Below, one piece after another: positions 15,437 to 22,880 of a DNA stretch of 64,000 nt. The stretch comes from a virus. Numbering within the stretch: the stretch's first letter is position 1; each line of letters begins with the position of its first letter. Location of the stretch: the IMG/VR virus record IMGVR_UViG_3300027971_000051, positions 1-64,000 of that record; one strand, 5' to 3'. The notes under the pieces are model-generated. The model worked only from the letters and a program-made list of their open reading frames with translations, searched no databases and was not told the DNA's origin. The position numbers were made by a program, and so were the translations under genes.

Positions 15437-16000
15437 TTAAAATTTCGGGTTTAGTTTATAATCTGCGAAAGAGCCTGCGGCTCTATCTTTGTCTGATAGA
15501 ATGATATTTTGTTTGCCTTCGGCAAAATGTTTCCATACCTCATTTAAACCTATTTCATCATCAAATGGACTTATCGCAGATTCTGCTAATGGATTGTGTA
15601 CTGCTGTGCATTTGTACATAAGGTGAGTATTATCCTCTAATGATAAAAATGCATGACCAAAACCAGGAGGAACCCATAGCTGAGTATTATTATTAGCACT
15701 TAATCCTTCGGCGTGCCAATAACCATATGTTTTAGAATCTTTTCTGAGATCAATTGCAATGTCAATTCCATTTCCGTGAGTTACACGAACCAATTTTCCC
15801 ATTGGTTCATCCCATTGAAAATGAATTCCTCTTACAACATATTTTCGTGATGATGATTGATTGTCCTGAACAAATTTTACGCCTAGTGCGGCTTCAACTT
15901 TTGGGTTGAATGTTTCAGTAAAAAAACCACGGTGGTCTTTGTATACAGGTAGTGTGATGGATTTAACATCGGGGATTGTTTTAGAATCAACTATATGCAT
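15437..16000 (-). CDS. rmlC: dTDP-4-dehydrorhamnose 3,5-epimerase-like (RmlC)
   Basis: 187 residues, typical RmlC size. Signatures: DHRGFFTETF, VRGIHFQ (catalytic His of RGxH), GNGIDIAIDLRKDS, WVPPGFGHAFLSLED and Tyr in HLMYKCTA. RmlC epimerises C3 and C5 of a dTDP-4-keto sugar. No RmlA or RmlB is seen, so the phage probably taps host dTDP-sugar pools. GGAG precedes the ATG. It begins 20 bases past the tmRNA coding piece. Confidence 0.85.
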   Translation of the reverse strand: MHIVDSKTIPDVKSITLPVYKDHRGFFTETFNPKVEAALGVKFVQDNQSSSRKYVVRGIHFQWDEPMGKLVRVTHGNGIDIAIDLRKDSKTYGYWHAEGLSANNNTQLWVPPGFGHAFLSLEDNTHLMYKCTAVHNPLAESAISPFDDEIGLNEVWKHFAEGKQNIILSDKDRAAGSFADYKLNPKF

Positions 16001-16021
16001 TATTATTCTCCATAAATTAAT

Positions 16022-16052
16022 GACAGGTTATTCTGTTACGAGGAAACCTGTC
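16022..16052 (-). ncRNA. 3' hairpin of the tmRNA coding piece
   Basis: Eight base pairs, GACAGGTT with AACCTGTC, close the region after the tag frame. It could be a tmRNA domain or a processing/termination signal; no strong T-run follows. Confidence 0.55.
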
Positions 16053-16069
16053 GAAACCCTAGTCAGCGT

Positions 16070-16102
16070 TTAGGCTGCCAATGCGAAACGTGAGTCGTTT
16101 GC
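16070..16102 (-). CDS. tmRNA proteolysis-tag reading frame
   Basis: GCA AAC GAC TCA CGT TTC GCA TTG GCA GCC then TAA, i.e. ANDSRFALAA. The AND start and ALAA end match bacterial tmRNA tags recognised by ClpXP and ClpAP. It begins at a resume GCA and has no start codon, as expected for trans-translation. Confidence 0.9.
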   Translation of the reverse strand, partial: ANDSRFALAA

Positions 16103-16200
16103 GTTTACTTTTTTTGCTTGATTTACGGTCATCGCCTACCGTGCTGTCCACTCTGGTACTCTTTGCCCTGTCGAAACTATGCACCCCCATCAAAAATAAA

Positions 16201-16353
16201 TTATATAATTGTATTTTCTGCAACAACATATACTTTCCATTTCGGATGTTTTTTAGAAAGACTTTCTGCTTTAACAAGCAAATGTTCTTTACTCTTACTT
16301 ACATCTTTTACGAAAGTTTTGTCGCCAGTTTTTACTACAATTTTATATTTCAT
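16201..16353 (-). CDS. 50-codon ORF inside the tmRNA intervening segment
   Basis: ATG at 16353 to TAA at 16201, nearly filling the gap between the two tmRNA pieces. The product is lysine-rich with alternating beta-like and helical stretches (MKYKIVVKTGDKTFVKDV, then HPKWKVYVVAENTII). No ribosome-binding site is obvious. It may be a real small protein translated from the precursor, or chance coding. No family recognised. Confidence 0.5.
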   Translation of the reverse strand: MKYKIVVKTGDKTFVKDVSKSKEHLLVKAESLSKKHPKWKVYVVAENTII

Positions 16354-16363
16354 AATTTACTTT

Positions 16364-16395
16364 TGGTGGAGGTGGGGGGATTCGCACCCCCGTCC
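16364..16395 (-). ncRNA. tmRNA T-arm and acceptor strand with CCA
   Basis: T stem of five G-C pairs with loop TGCGAAT, then CACCTCC, discriminator A and an encoded CCA. It pairs with GGGGGTG at 16188-16182. Confidence 0.88.
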
Positions 16396-16428
16396 AGAAC
16401 CTGTTTCTCTTTGCTTCATACAGCAATA

Positions 16429-16566
16429 TCAATCGTAAGGTGGCCAACCAGTGTCCGCCTTACTATCTTCTTCAAAATTATTCCAATCGTAGGTTGCAAG
16501 TTTGTAAATCCAAAATGCATGTAGTCCTACAACAAGAATTAATAAAATTATATCACTATTTATCAT
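16429..16566 (-). CDS. Small single-pass membrane protein
   Basis: 45 residues. A hydrophobic helix (IILLILVVGLHAFWIY) follows four residues; the tail is acidic and ends DTGWPPYD. The ATG lies one base after the stop of the upstream nuclease gene, suggesting coupled translation. It ends close to the estimated 5' end of the tmRNA acceptor piece. Short, so the call rests on its hydrophobic pattern and position. Confidence 0.55.
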   Translation of the reverse strand: MINSDIILLILVVGLHAFWIYKLATYDWNNFEEDSKADTGWPPYD

Positions 16567-16567
16567 G

Positions 16568-17236
16568 TTAGTCAATCAGTACGGCATCATATGCTTCTCG
16601 GTAAGAAATAAAATCTTTGATGTAGTCGTTGCGTTTCTTAATGAACACTTGTGGATGTTCAGAATCAACTGCTATCATAATTACAATTTGTGATACTGGT
16701 ATTCCAGTTCGTTCTTCATACATGACTGCATACGCAGAGCATTGCATAAAGTATCCTTTAATCCAACTCTCTTCTTTTAATTTGCTTGAAGTCTTGAAGT
16801 CAATGATAGATAACTTACCATCATATTCTGCAATACAGTCAACTCTACCAGCAACTTTTAAATGATGAGAATACAAAGGAATCTCTAGCGCATGAATGTT
16901 ATTTACATGTTCATCCAATAGAGGTTGTAAAGACTTGAACATAGCAACAGAATCTGGCATCGTCTTACGTGCAAAGTCTTCTTCGTTGTTTAAATAGTTT
17001 TCGCAAATCTTGTGTACTCTAGTTCCACGGCTGGATGCTTTAGTGGAGATACGATTGGCTTCTTCTTCACCGACACGTTTTCGCCATTCTATGATTTTAT
17101 CTTTACCATGCTGAGATGTGATAGTAGTCACGGAAGGATATAGATTGCCTTCAGGCGTTTTATAAAAACGCTTGCCGTTTATTGTTTCGGTTTCTAGGTC
17201 ATAATCAATATCACAACCAACATGTTTAAAGTTCAT
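16568..17236 (-). CDS. PD-(D/E)XK exonuclease-like protein
   Basis: 222 residues. YPSVTTIT near residue 35, RGTRVHKICENYL, VAGRVDCIAEYDGKLSIIDFKTS (catalytic D...DxK core) and a conserved Q-x3-Y helix (QCSAYAVMYEE) are typical of RecB/Cas4-type PD-(D/E)XK nucleases in T4-like phages. The likely role is DNA processing or host DNA turnover. It lies two bases after the upstream unknown gene. Confidence 0.78.
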   Translation of the reverse strand: MNFKHVGCDIDYDLETETINGKRFYKTPEGNLYPSVTTITSQHGKDKIIEWRKRVGEEEANRISTKASSRGTRVHKICENYLNNEEDFARKTMPDSVAMFKSLQPLLDEHVNNIHALEIPLYSHHLKVAGRVDCIAEYDGKLSIIDFKTSSKLKEESWIKGYFMQCSAYAVMYEERTGIPVSQIVIMIAVDSEHPQVFIKKRNDYIKDFISYREAYDAVLID

Positions 17237-17238
17237 TT

Positions 17239-18012
17239 TTATAGTACCATAAAGTATAGATTAAAGTATTTATCTCCGTTGCTTTCAACTCCACCAGAAA
17301 AATGTATTAAAGGAAGTCTTGCCAAGTCTCTTAGTTTAACACGAATGTCGATATCTGTCAATAGTATAACGTCATCAGAAATATCTTTTAGATATGTATC
17401 CTTTAATTCAATCTCAAATCCTCGCTTATCGGTATTTTCATCTCTTACCGAATACAATTGGCCAATTCTTTCTTGTGTTATGAATTTTGGATACAATCCA
17501 AAGCCACTTGAGTCTATGAGAGATTTATACTTGTCTTTAGATTTTATCGATTGATATCGTGTGACAGCACATTTAGATTTAGTCCATTTGAATCCATAGC
17601 CAAAACCTTTTGTAACAGTTTCACAATATACTTTATACTTAGCGACATTGGTATCGGCTTCAATTGCAAAAATAATAAAATCACATGTAGAAAATTCACT
17701 CAACAGCATGTCGATATATTTTTCTGGAAAGTTATATTTTTTAACAATTTTTAATACGCTGTTAAAATTTGTAAACTTCTCTTTTCTAAAAACCACAATA
17801 ATACGATCCCTGTTAAAGTTACTTTTAGTAATTTTAACGGAATGGTGTATTTTCATTTTGTGATCTAGCCAAAATTCACTTTGAAAATTTTCTAAAAATT
17901 CTATTACATATTGATTATCAGTACGAATTGAATCCAAAGCAATATACTTTGGATCCAATGAACGAATATCTATGTTCGCTAGACTAACTTGTTGCGGTAA
18001 CTCCATCTTCAT
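17239..18012 (-). CDS. Unknown protein downstream of PhoH
   Basis: 257 residues, rich in Lys, Asp and aromatic residues. It starts MKMELPQQVSLANIDIRSLDPKYIALDSI and ends in hydrophobic strands (HFSGGVESNGDKYFNLYFMVL). No catalytic motif is recognised. Its first 29 bases overlap the end of the PhoH gene, so it is translated from the same message. Confidence 0.75.
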   Translation of the reverse strand: MKMELPQQVSLANIDIRSLDPKYIALDSIRTDNQYVIEFLENFQSEFWLDHKMKIHHSVKITKSNFNRDRIIVVFRKEKFTNFNSVLKIVKKYNFPEKYIDMLLSEFSTCDFIIFAIEADTNVAKYKVYCETVTKGFGYGFKWTKSKCAVTRYQSIKSKDKYKSLIDSSGFGLYPKFITQERIGQLYSVRDENTDKRGFEIELKDTYLKDISDDVILLTDIDIRVKLRDLARLPLIHFSGGVESNGDKYFNLYFMVL

Positions 18013-18760
18013 ATTGTAATTTCGCTAAAATATAATCTTTCACTAATGAGGAACGAACAATATCATCCACGGTAAATTCGATCTTTGTGAATGCATTCAT
18101 GTGATATGCAATGTCAAAGAATTTAAGAATTCCTGATACATCATTTTTCTTTTTATTTAAGTCTGTTTGTCTATAGTCGCCACACCAAATAATTTTAGAT
18201 CGATAACCAACCCGTGTCATAACAGTATCAATCTCTTCATACGTCATGTTTTGCATCTCATCAACAATAATGATAGCATCATCAAATGACATACCACGAA
18301 TGAATGATGTTGAAATGAATTCAATATGTCCCTGCTCTTCTAATCTATCCCATGCGTCTTTGCGACCAAATAGTGTTTCGCAGATTTGTCGATATGGTTG
18401 TTGATAGATTTCCATTTTCTCATTTACGTCACCTGGCAAATGTCCAATCTCTCTTGATTGAACAGCAGAACGTACTACGATAATTTTATTAAATGGATTT
18501 GCTTTATCCATTACTTCTTCAATTGCTTTATACAATGCACAGAATGTTTTACCTGTACCTGCTACACCATGAAGTGCTACAAAATAGTCTCCACGTTTAT
18601 ATGCATCGAAAAAAAGTTTTTGATTTTCTGTTAAAGGGTCAAAAGTTTTTAAATCATCTAGTCTGAGTCTGAGTGTATTATTGACGGTTTTGTTTCTAGG
18701 AGTCGATTGAAGTTCTGGTTCGGTATTTGCTGATTTAGGCACAGCAGGTTTTCTTGCCAT
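17984..18760 (-). CDS. phoH: PhoH-like ATPase
   Basis: 258 residues from the ATG at 18760, chosen because AAGGA lies just upstream; an upstream in-frame start exists. Walker A GVAGTGKT (residues about 65-72), Walker B IIVDEMQNM, and PhoH blocks such as AVQSREIGHLPGD and IWCGDYRQTDL are all present. PhoH-like proteins are P-loop NTPases, possibly RNA helicases or ribonucleases, and are frequent in aquatic phages. Their phage role is unknown. Confidence 0.9.
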   Translation of the reverse strand: MARKPAVPKSANTEPELQSTPRNKTVNNTLRLRLDDLKTFDPLTENQKLFFDAYKRGDYFVALHGVAGTGKTFCALYKAIEEVMDKANPFNKIIVVRSAVQSREIGHLPGDVNEKMEIYQQPYRQICETLFGRKDAWDRLEEQGHIEFISTSFIRGMSFDDAIIIVDEMQNMTYEEIDTVMTRVGYRSKIIWCGDYRQTDLNKKKNDVSGILKFFDIAYHMNAFTKIEFTVDDIVRSSLVKDYILAKLQYEDGVTATS

Positions 18761-18801
18761 GGGAGTCCTTTTACTTGTTGTAGTGTAATGTATCCTCATT
18801 A

Positions 18802-19038
18802 TTAGAAAGTGTTAACATTACCTCTAGGGTGAGCCTCTTTAGCTTTTGCAAGGACTTCTCTAAATCCATTGTCTGGCTTTCTGAGACCCAATCTAATAGG
18901 ATCACCTAATGATGGGGCGCCTAGCATAACAGATTCATAGTGAGGATTTTGTTCTAAGAATTCCTCTCTATCAGCAATTTTAAAAAGTCTTTCGATTATT
19001 TCGCCTGTTTCACGATGGCGAAAGTTGTATGTTGGCAT
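18802..19038 (-). CDS. Conserved T4-like phage protein (FmdB-like start)
   Basis: 78 residues. MPTYNFRHRETGEIIERLFKIADREEFL resembles the N-terminal strands of FmdB-type proteins, but the zinc-ribbon cysteines are absent. The C-terminal GFREVLAKAKEAHPRGNVNTF is a pattern seen in T4-like phages of aquatic bacteria. Function unknown. Confidence 0.75.
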   Translation of the reverse strand: MPTYNFRHRETGEIIERLFKIADREEFLEQNPHYESVMLGAPSLGDPIRLGLRKPDNGFREVLAKAKEAHPRGNVNTF

Positions 19039-19585
19039 TCTTTACTCCGTATGAGAACCACTCTGGTGTTTCTCTGTTTTTCCATTTTGCAAATCTACTC
19101 TTATCATGTATATAGTAATTTTGATAAGAACGAATTGAGTCGTTTGTCACTTTATATGTATCTGGCATTGCAGGTGTAGGTTCAGTAAAGATTCCTTTAG
19201 GAATATTCATTGGATCCAAATAAAGTGCAGACATTAACTTTTCACATGCATGTTTCTTACCATATCTATGTGTGTATTCTTGCAAAAGATAAAACCACAT
19301 GCGATAAAGCCAACGATAATTTTCTTTCGATTGTCTCACCCAAATAGCGGATGGATGATTAACATGGCTTGCTTTATATAACGTATGTTCAGATAATTCA
19401 TCTTTCATGCGCCAACGCTGAATGCTACGATTGTTAGAAGTCTTATCAGTATACTGTTCGCCATCAAGCACACGGTGTGCAGTTGACATAAGCTGTGCAT
19501 ACTCAATAATCATTTTAACAACGTGTTTATCTAAATGCATTTTGGCGCACGTTGATGGATCAGGATCAAGATAAAAAATGTTCAT
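19010..19585 (-). CDS. Conserved phage protein with His-rich core
   Basis: 191 residues. MHLDKHVVKMIIEYAQLMSTAHR, HPSAIWVRQSKENYRWLY and FTEPTPAMPDTYK are strongly patterned blocks of a family widespread in T4-like phages. The conserved His, Lys and Glu residues suggest a nucleic-acid enzyme. Some relatives are labelled DNA glycosylase, which I cannot confirm. It overlaps the downstream gene by 29 bases. Confidence 0.75.
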   Translation of the reverse strand: MNIFYLDPDPSTCAKMHLDKHVVKMIIEYAQLMSTAHRVLDGEQYTDKTSNNRSIQRWRMKDELSEHTLYKASHVNHPSAIWVRQSKENYRWLYRMWFYLLQEYTHRYGKKHACEKLMSALYLDPMNIPKGIFTEPTPAMPDTYKVTNDSIRSYQNYYIHDKSRFAKWKNRETPEWFSYGVKNANIQLSPS

Positions 19586-20157
19586 ATAAAATTCATTGAA
19601 ATTGAAATTCTGTCTTCTTCATTAGTTCCGTGTTGAACCATGTGCCTTAGATATGATCTAAAAATTAAAAGCATACCTTGCTTAGGTTCATATGAACATG
19701 TGGGACGATTAAATTTTGTTAGGTTAACAATATTTTTAGGCATCATCATATCAGGCTCACTTGGACTTTCAAATACTATATTACCACAACCAACTGGAGA
19801 AGTCAAGTAATATGCACAAGAAAAAATAGAATTGTTGTGTACGTGATACTCTTGGTAGTTATTTTTATTGGCAATGTTTACCCACGCATTCGATGGCGTA
19901 TACATTGCCATTGAACCAAATGATTTCGAATATTCTACTACATGCTTATTGATTTCATTGACTAAAGGAAAAAATGTTTTATCCTTAGTCAATTCATAAA
20001 CACCAAAAGTATTGTACATGTTTCCTAGCCATCCTTTTCCTCCTGATGGAATGTTCTCTCTATTAGTCTGAATGTATTCAGCCCAAATGTCGTTTTGTTC
20101 TTTTGAGAACAAATTTTCAATTCTATAGATAGCAGTAGGAAACCACTCATCAATCAA
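19582..20157 (-). CDS. 2OG-Fe(II) oxygenase, TIGR02466 type
   Basis: 191 residues. It starts WFPTAIYRIEN (family start), has HVHNNSIFSCAYYL for the first iron ligand region and RHMVQHGTNEEDRISISMNF for the distal His and the 2-oxoglutarate-binding Arg. The start is TTG, overlapping the preceding stop as TTGA, so translation is coupled. The substrate is unknown. It belongs to a set of about eight such enzymes in the window. Confidence 0.78.
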   Translation of the reverse strand: MIDEWFPTAIYRIENLFSKEQNDIWAEYIQTNRENIPSGGKGWLGNMYNTFGVYELTKDKTFFPLVNEINKHVVEYSKSFGSMAMYTPSNAWVNIANKNNYQEYHVHNNSIFSCAYYLTSPVGCGNIVFESPSEPDMMMPKNIVNLTKFNRPTCSYEPKQGMLLIFRSYLRHMVQHGTNEEDRISISMNFI

Positions 20158-20579
20158 TCTATTTTCTCCACCAATACTTTATCGCCTTGATCTCTACCAA
20201 ACGACATATTATCGTAGTATACACGAACAAGCCCTTTACGTGCAAGTGAAACACATGTCACACATGCACCAAAGTAGTTTACATTTTCCGTAATGTCTTC
20301 AATACATTGACTTGGAACACCTTCAGCACGGGACAACATTTCTGTCATCAATACGACATCTTCCATACCATCATTGAATTCACTATCACCTTCATCAATA
20401 ATTTCCATTAACACTTCTAAGTTTTCATCAGACAATTTCTTAAAGAATTTGCCTAATGATGTATACGGATTTCGCATCAGCATTTTTGCTACTGATTTTG
20501 TGACAGGAAGAAGACCTTCTGCATCAATAATTTTTTCCATATTTGGATGTGAGTTCTCAAAATCAATAGGGTTTTCCAT
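20154..20579 (-). CDS. Conserved phage protein, unknown
   Basis: 141 residues, acidic and helical. It includes LPVTKSVAKMLMRNPYTSLGKFFKKLSDENLEVLMEIIDEG and a Cys cluster (CIEDITENVNYFGACVTCVS). Proteins of this kind occur beside dioxygenases in T4-like phages. Coupled to the TIGR02466 gene downstream. No enzymatic signature. Confidence 0.7.
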   Translation of the reverse strand: MENPIDFENSHPNMEKIIDAEGLLPVTKSVAKMLMRNPYTSLGKFFKKLSDENLEVLMEIIDEGDSEFNDGMEDVVLMTEMLSRAEGVPSQCIEDITENVNYFGACVTCVSLARKGLVRVYYDNMSFGRDQGDKVLVEKID

Positions 20580-21242
20580 TTAGTGTTCCATGTTATAATA
20601 AAAGTCGTTGATGTATCTTTCGCTATCGCCCATTCTGTGCATGTCCGATGACGTTCTAATTCTAAGATTTTCTGGCAGAGAAGTTATGAAACTATTTGTG
20701 CTATATCTTGCACCACTAATAACTTCTTTCACTTCGTGCACCCAAAATGGATCCGCAGGAAAAATTAATGCATCTCCAGTTTTAAGTTCAACATCGTATT
20801 TACCATTAAAAAATGTAAATTGTCCGCCAGTATAGTCTTCATTTAAATTAAACGTGCAACTGGCATGAACAAAATGATCCCAATCTATATGAGGATGAAT
20901 CCAACCACCAGGTTCATATTTTAATAACCTATACATATGAGAATATTTCAAAACATTTTTTAGTGCATGTGTGTGAAACATTTTTTTCGATTCTAAATAT
21001 TCAAGCCATTGTTTAATTAGATTTTTTGTTGCGGAATGAATAAGATCAAAATTTTTTGTTCCTGGATTTAAACAAACTCGTTTGAAGGTAGATTGTGTTG
21101 GATTTCCAGTAATTGCATGAGTGCAGTTTTCATATTCGAATTTATTTTTTTCTTTTTCATACTCGGAAATTAAAGAAGCACATTGATCTTTGCTCAATGC
21201 ACCTCTAACTATTAATAGAGAATCTTTATAATTTATTTCCAT
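20580..21242 (-). CDS. 2OG-Fe(II) oxygenase, prolyl-4-hydroxylase type
   Basis: 220 residues. HPHIDWD gives the HxD iron ligands; FNLNEDYTGGQFTFFNG, the distal His (WVHEVKEV) and Arg (GARYSTNSF) complete a P4H-like double-stranded beta-helix. It would hydroxylate an unknown protein, nucleotide or small substrate. Coupled to the phosphoesterase upstream (TAATG). Confidence 0.82.
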   Translation of the reverse strand: MEINYKDSLLIVRGALSKDQCASLISEYEKEKNKFEYENCTHAITGNPTQSTFKRVCLNPGTKNFDLIHSATKNLIKQWLEYLESKKMFHTHALKNVLKYSHMYRLLKYEPGGWIHPHIDWDHFVHASCTFNLNEDYTGGQFTFFNGKYDVELKTGDALIFPADPFWVHEVKEVISGARYSTNSFITSLPENLRIRTSSDMHRMGDSERYINDFYYNMEH

Positions 21243-22111
21243 TAAATCTCCACGTATTTAAGTTTAAAATTATCGGCACGGTCTTCGTAATTAATATAGC
21301 CACGTGGATTGCAAACAACCCTAGTGGTGCCAATCATGTAGTCAAAGTCTTCATGTGTATGTCCATGGGTCCACAATTTAATTTGAGGACGATCCAGAAT
21401 GAATTGATCTAAGCGGCTACTGTATGCACCATTCACAATCACTTCATCTTTGTATCGTGGATGAGTAGATGCCTTGCTAGGTGCATGATGCCCAACAACA
21501 ACATACTTACCAAGAGGCTCACTTGCTACATTAATGTATTGTAACATTTTCTTGTGATCCTGTACAGTATCTTCTGGTGTAAATCTAGCAGGACGTTTAT
21601 GAAACGTAGGGATTTGCTTACCCTCTTCATTTACATCAAATGTTTTGTAAGATACCATTTCGGTACTGTTTATAATAGTACGAAAATCATTCATCACACC
21701 ACGAATGTGTGAAAGAGTAACAGGGTCTTGTGCATTCATATCAGTCCACAATGTACCACCAATGAATGTTACATCACCAAGTGTAACATGCTCTTTGTCA
21801 AGAATGTGCAAATTTGGAATGTGTCCAAGAAAGTTTCGTAGAATCGTAAATGTTTCTGCATAATCACCATTATAGTGTTCGTGATTACCCGCAATGTAAA
21901 TTACTGAAGGAAATTCGAAAGCACAGCGAGTAAAGAAATCAATATAACGTTGACTTCTACCATTCTCTACAAGCCCATATGGATCAGACTTACGAAAGTC
22001 AGCGGCAACACAAATATCGCCAGACAGAATTAATACGTCAGCGTTCTCTTCGTTCTTTAAAATTAAATCTCCGAATTCAAGATGAACATCGGATGTAATA
22101 GCAATTTTCAT
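21242..22111 (-). CDS. Calcineurin-like metallophosphoesterase
   Basis: 289 residues with all metal-binding motifs in order: SDVHLEF (DxH), LSGDIC (GD), YIAGNHEHY (GNHE), VVGHHAPS and THGHTHEDF (GHxH). This is a dinuclear phosphoesterase whose substrate (nucleotide, cyclic nucleotide or RNA 2',3'-phosphate) cannot be read. It overlaps the HAD gene by ATGA. Confidence 0.88.
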   Translation of the reverse strand: MKIAITSDVHLEFGDLILKNEENADVLILSGDICVAADFRKSDPYGLVENGRSQRYIDFFTRCAFEFPSVIYIAGNHEHYNGDYAETFTILRNFLGHIPNLHILDKEHVTLGDVTFIGGTLWTDMNAQDPVTLSHIRGVMNDFRTIINSTEMVSYKTFDVNEEGKQIPTFHKRPARFTPEDTVQDHKKMLQYINVASEPLGKYVVVGHHAPSKASTHPRYKDEVIVNGAYSSRLDQFILDRPQIKLWTHGHTHEDFDYMIGTTRVVCNPRGYINYEDRADNFKLKYVEI

Positions 22112-22596
22112 TGTAGCAGTCTTTTCATAGTTTCAATAGTCACATTGACATTGTTGTGTAAAATACCGATACCTCCAGCATTAGAAAAAGAATCGATTAC
22201 GTCTGGTGTATCATCCACCAATATGATTGTGGATTCTGCATATTCGGCTTTCAATCTACGCCCAGGCACAGTATTTATTTTATATTCAATTCCCCGTTCA
22301 CAAAGCCATTGCGTCTTTTGGATTGTCACTTCCGCATGATACTTTTGTCCGCCGCTAGAAGTCAGCATTTCAATAGGAATACCACGAATGGTTCTTACGT
22401 ATGCAAGTAATTCTTCTCCACCTTCGTACCAATCTAATGTTGCAAAACTTTCGGCTTCAATAAATTTAGTCCAATTGGGAGAAAACTGTTTTCGATCCCG
22501 TGATTCACCCGCAGTTTCGCCAAACAATTCAAAATAACGTCTATTGAAATCACAAAAAACGCCATCCATGTCTAGATAAATTTTAGTTATAGCCAT
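22108..22596 (-). CDS. HAD-family 5'-nucleotidase-like phosphatase
   Basis: 162 residues. The N-terminal LDMDGVFCDF is HAD motif I (DxDG), MLTSS gives motif II, and IILVDDTPD the acidic motif IV. The size and FCDFN start fit NT5C-type deoxynucleotidases, which could salvage nucleotides. Its start overlaps the preceding membrane micro-protein by ten bases. Confidence 0.82.
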   Translation of the reverse strand: MAITKIYLDMDGVFCDFNRRYFELFGETAGESRDRKQFSPNWTKFIEAESFATLDWYEGGEELLAYVRTIRGIPIEMLTSSGGQKYHAEVTIQKTQWLCERGIEYKINTVPGRRLKAEYAESTIILVDDTPDVIDSFSNAGGIGILHNNVNVTIETMKRLLQ

Positions 22597-22709
22597 AAAA
22601 TAAGTCCAATCATTATTACAAAAAGTAAATATTCCATAAGAGTGAAGTTTATCATTAGTTTATAAAACCAAGGATACTGCATCAATCTATCATATATGGA
22701 AAGTTTCAT
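22587..22709 (-). CDS. 40-residue membrane micro-protein
   Basis: MKLSIYDRLMQYPWFYKLM followed by a continuous hydrophobic helix ending IMIGLILWL. Its ATG overlaps the upstream stop as ATGA, and its stop overlaps the start of the HAD gene. Both junctions support genuine translation. No family recognised. Confidence 0.7.
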   Translation of the reverse strand: MKLSIYDRLMQYPWFYKLMINFTLMEYLLFVIMIGLILWL

Positions 22710-22864
22710 TCTGACATTCTCGCAATTAAATTTTGTAAAACAGGTTCTATCTCAAAAACGGGAATGCTTGACATATACTGCACATATGTTACAACGTCAG
22801 TACCAGTCAAGCCTAAGTCCCATGCTTCAAGGATGTATCGTTCTATTACTGCACGGTCATCCAT
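22706..22864 (-). CDS. Small acidic protein, unknown
   Basis: 52 residues from the ATG at 22864, preceded by GGGGTG; a longer frame from 22948 would overlap the upstream gene. Content: MDDRAVIERYILEAWDLGLTG, hydrophobic and acidic, helical. The stop is coupled by ATGA to the micro-protein. Confidence 0.6.
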   Translation of the reverse strand: MDDRAVIERYILEAWDLGLTGTDVVTYVQYMSSIPVFEIEPVLQNLIARMSE

Positions 22865-22880
22865 ATCACCCCAATCAATA

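Larger units (their letters stand above)
16020..16428 (-). ncRNA. ssrA: Circularly permuted (two-piece) tmRNA
   Basis: Read on the minus strand. The acceptor piece comes first: a T-arm (GGGGG, loop TGCGAAT, CCCCC) and then the acceptor strand CACCTCC with A and CCA ending at 16364. After a 175-base intervening segment the coding piece begins at 16188 with GGGGGTG. It pairs with CACCTCC over seven base pairs, including the G3.U70 wobble that marks alanine tRNA and tmRNA. TTTCGAC follows, as in tmRNA 5' ends. A resume codon GCA at 16102 then encodes the tag ANDSRFALAA and TAA. A hairpin closes the 3' end. Outer ends are estimates. The gene sits between a nuclease gene and rmlC. Confidence 0.92.

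Noticed and set aside
16081-16524. A 147-codon plus-strand open frame over the tmRNA locus.
   Set aside because: It is the reverse of the permuted tmRNA and the nested ORF; it has no ribosome-binding site, and the RNA evidence is far stronger.
19010-19585. DNA glycosylase (DenV) call for this gene.
   Set aside because: The sequence does not show the DenV Thr N-terminus or its Glu-23 region, so only a conserved unknown protein is reported.
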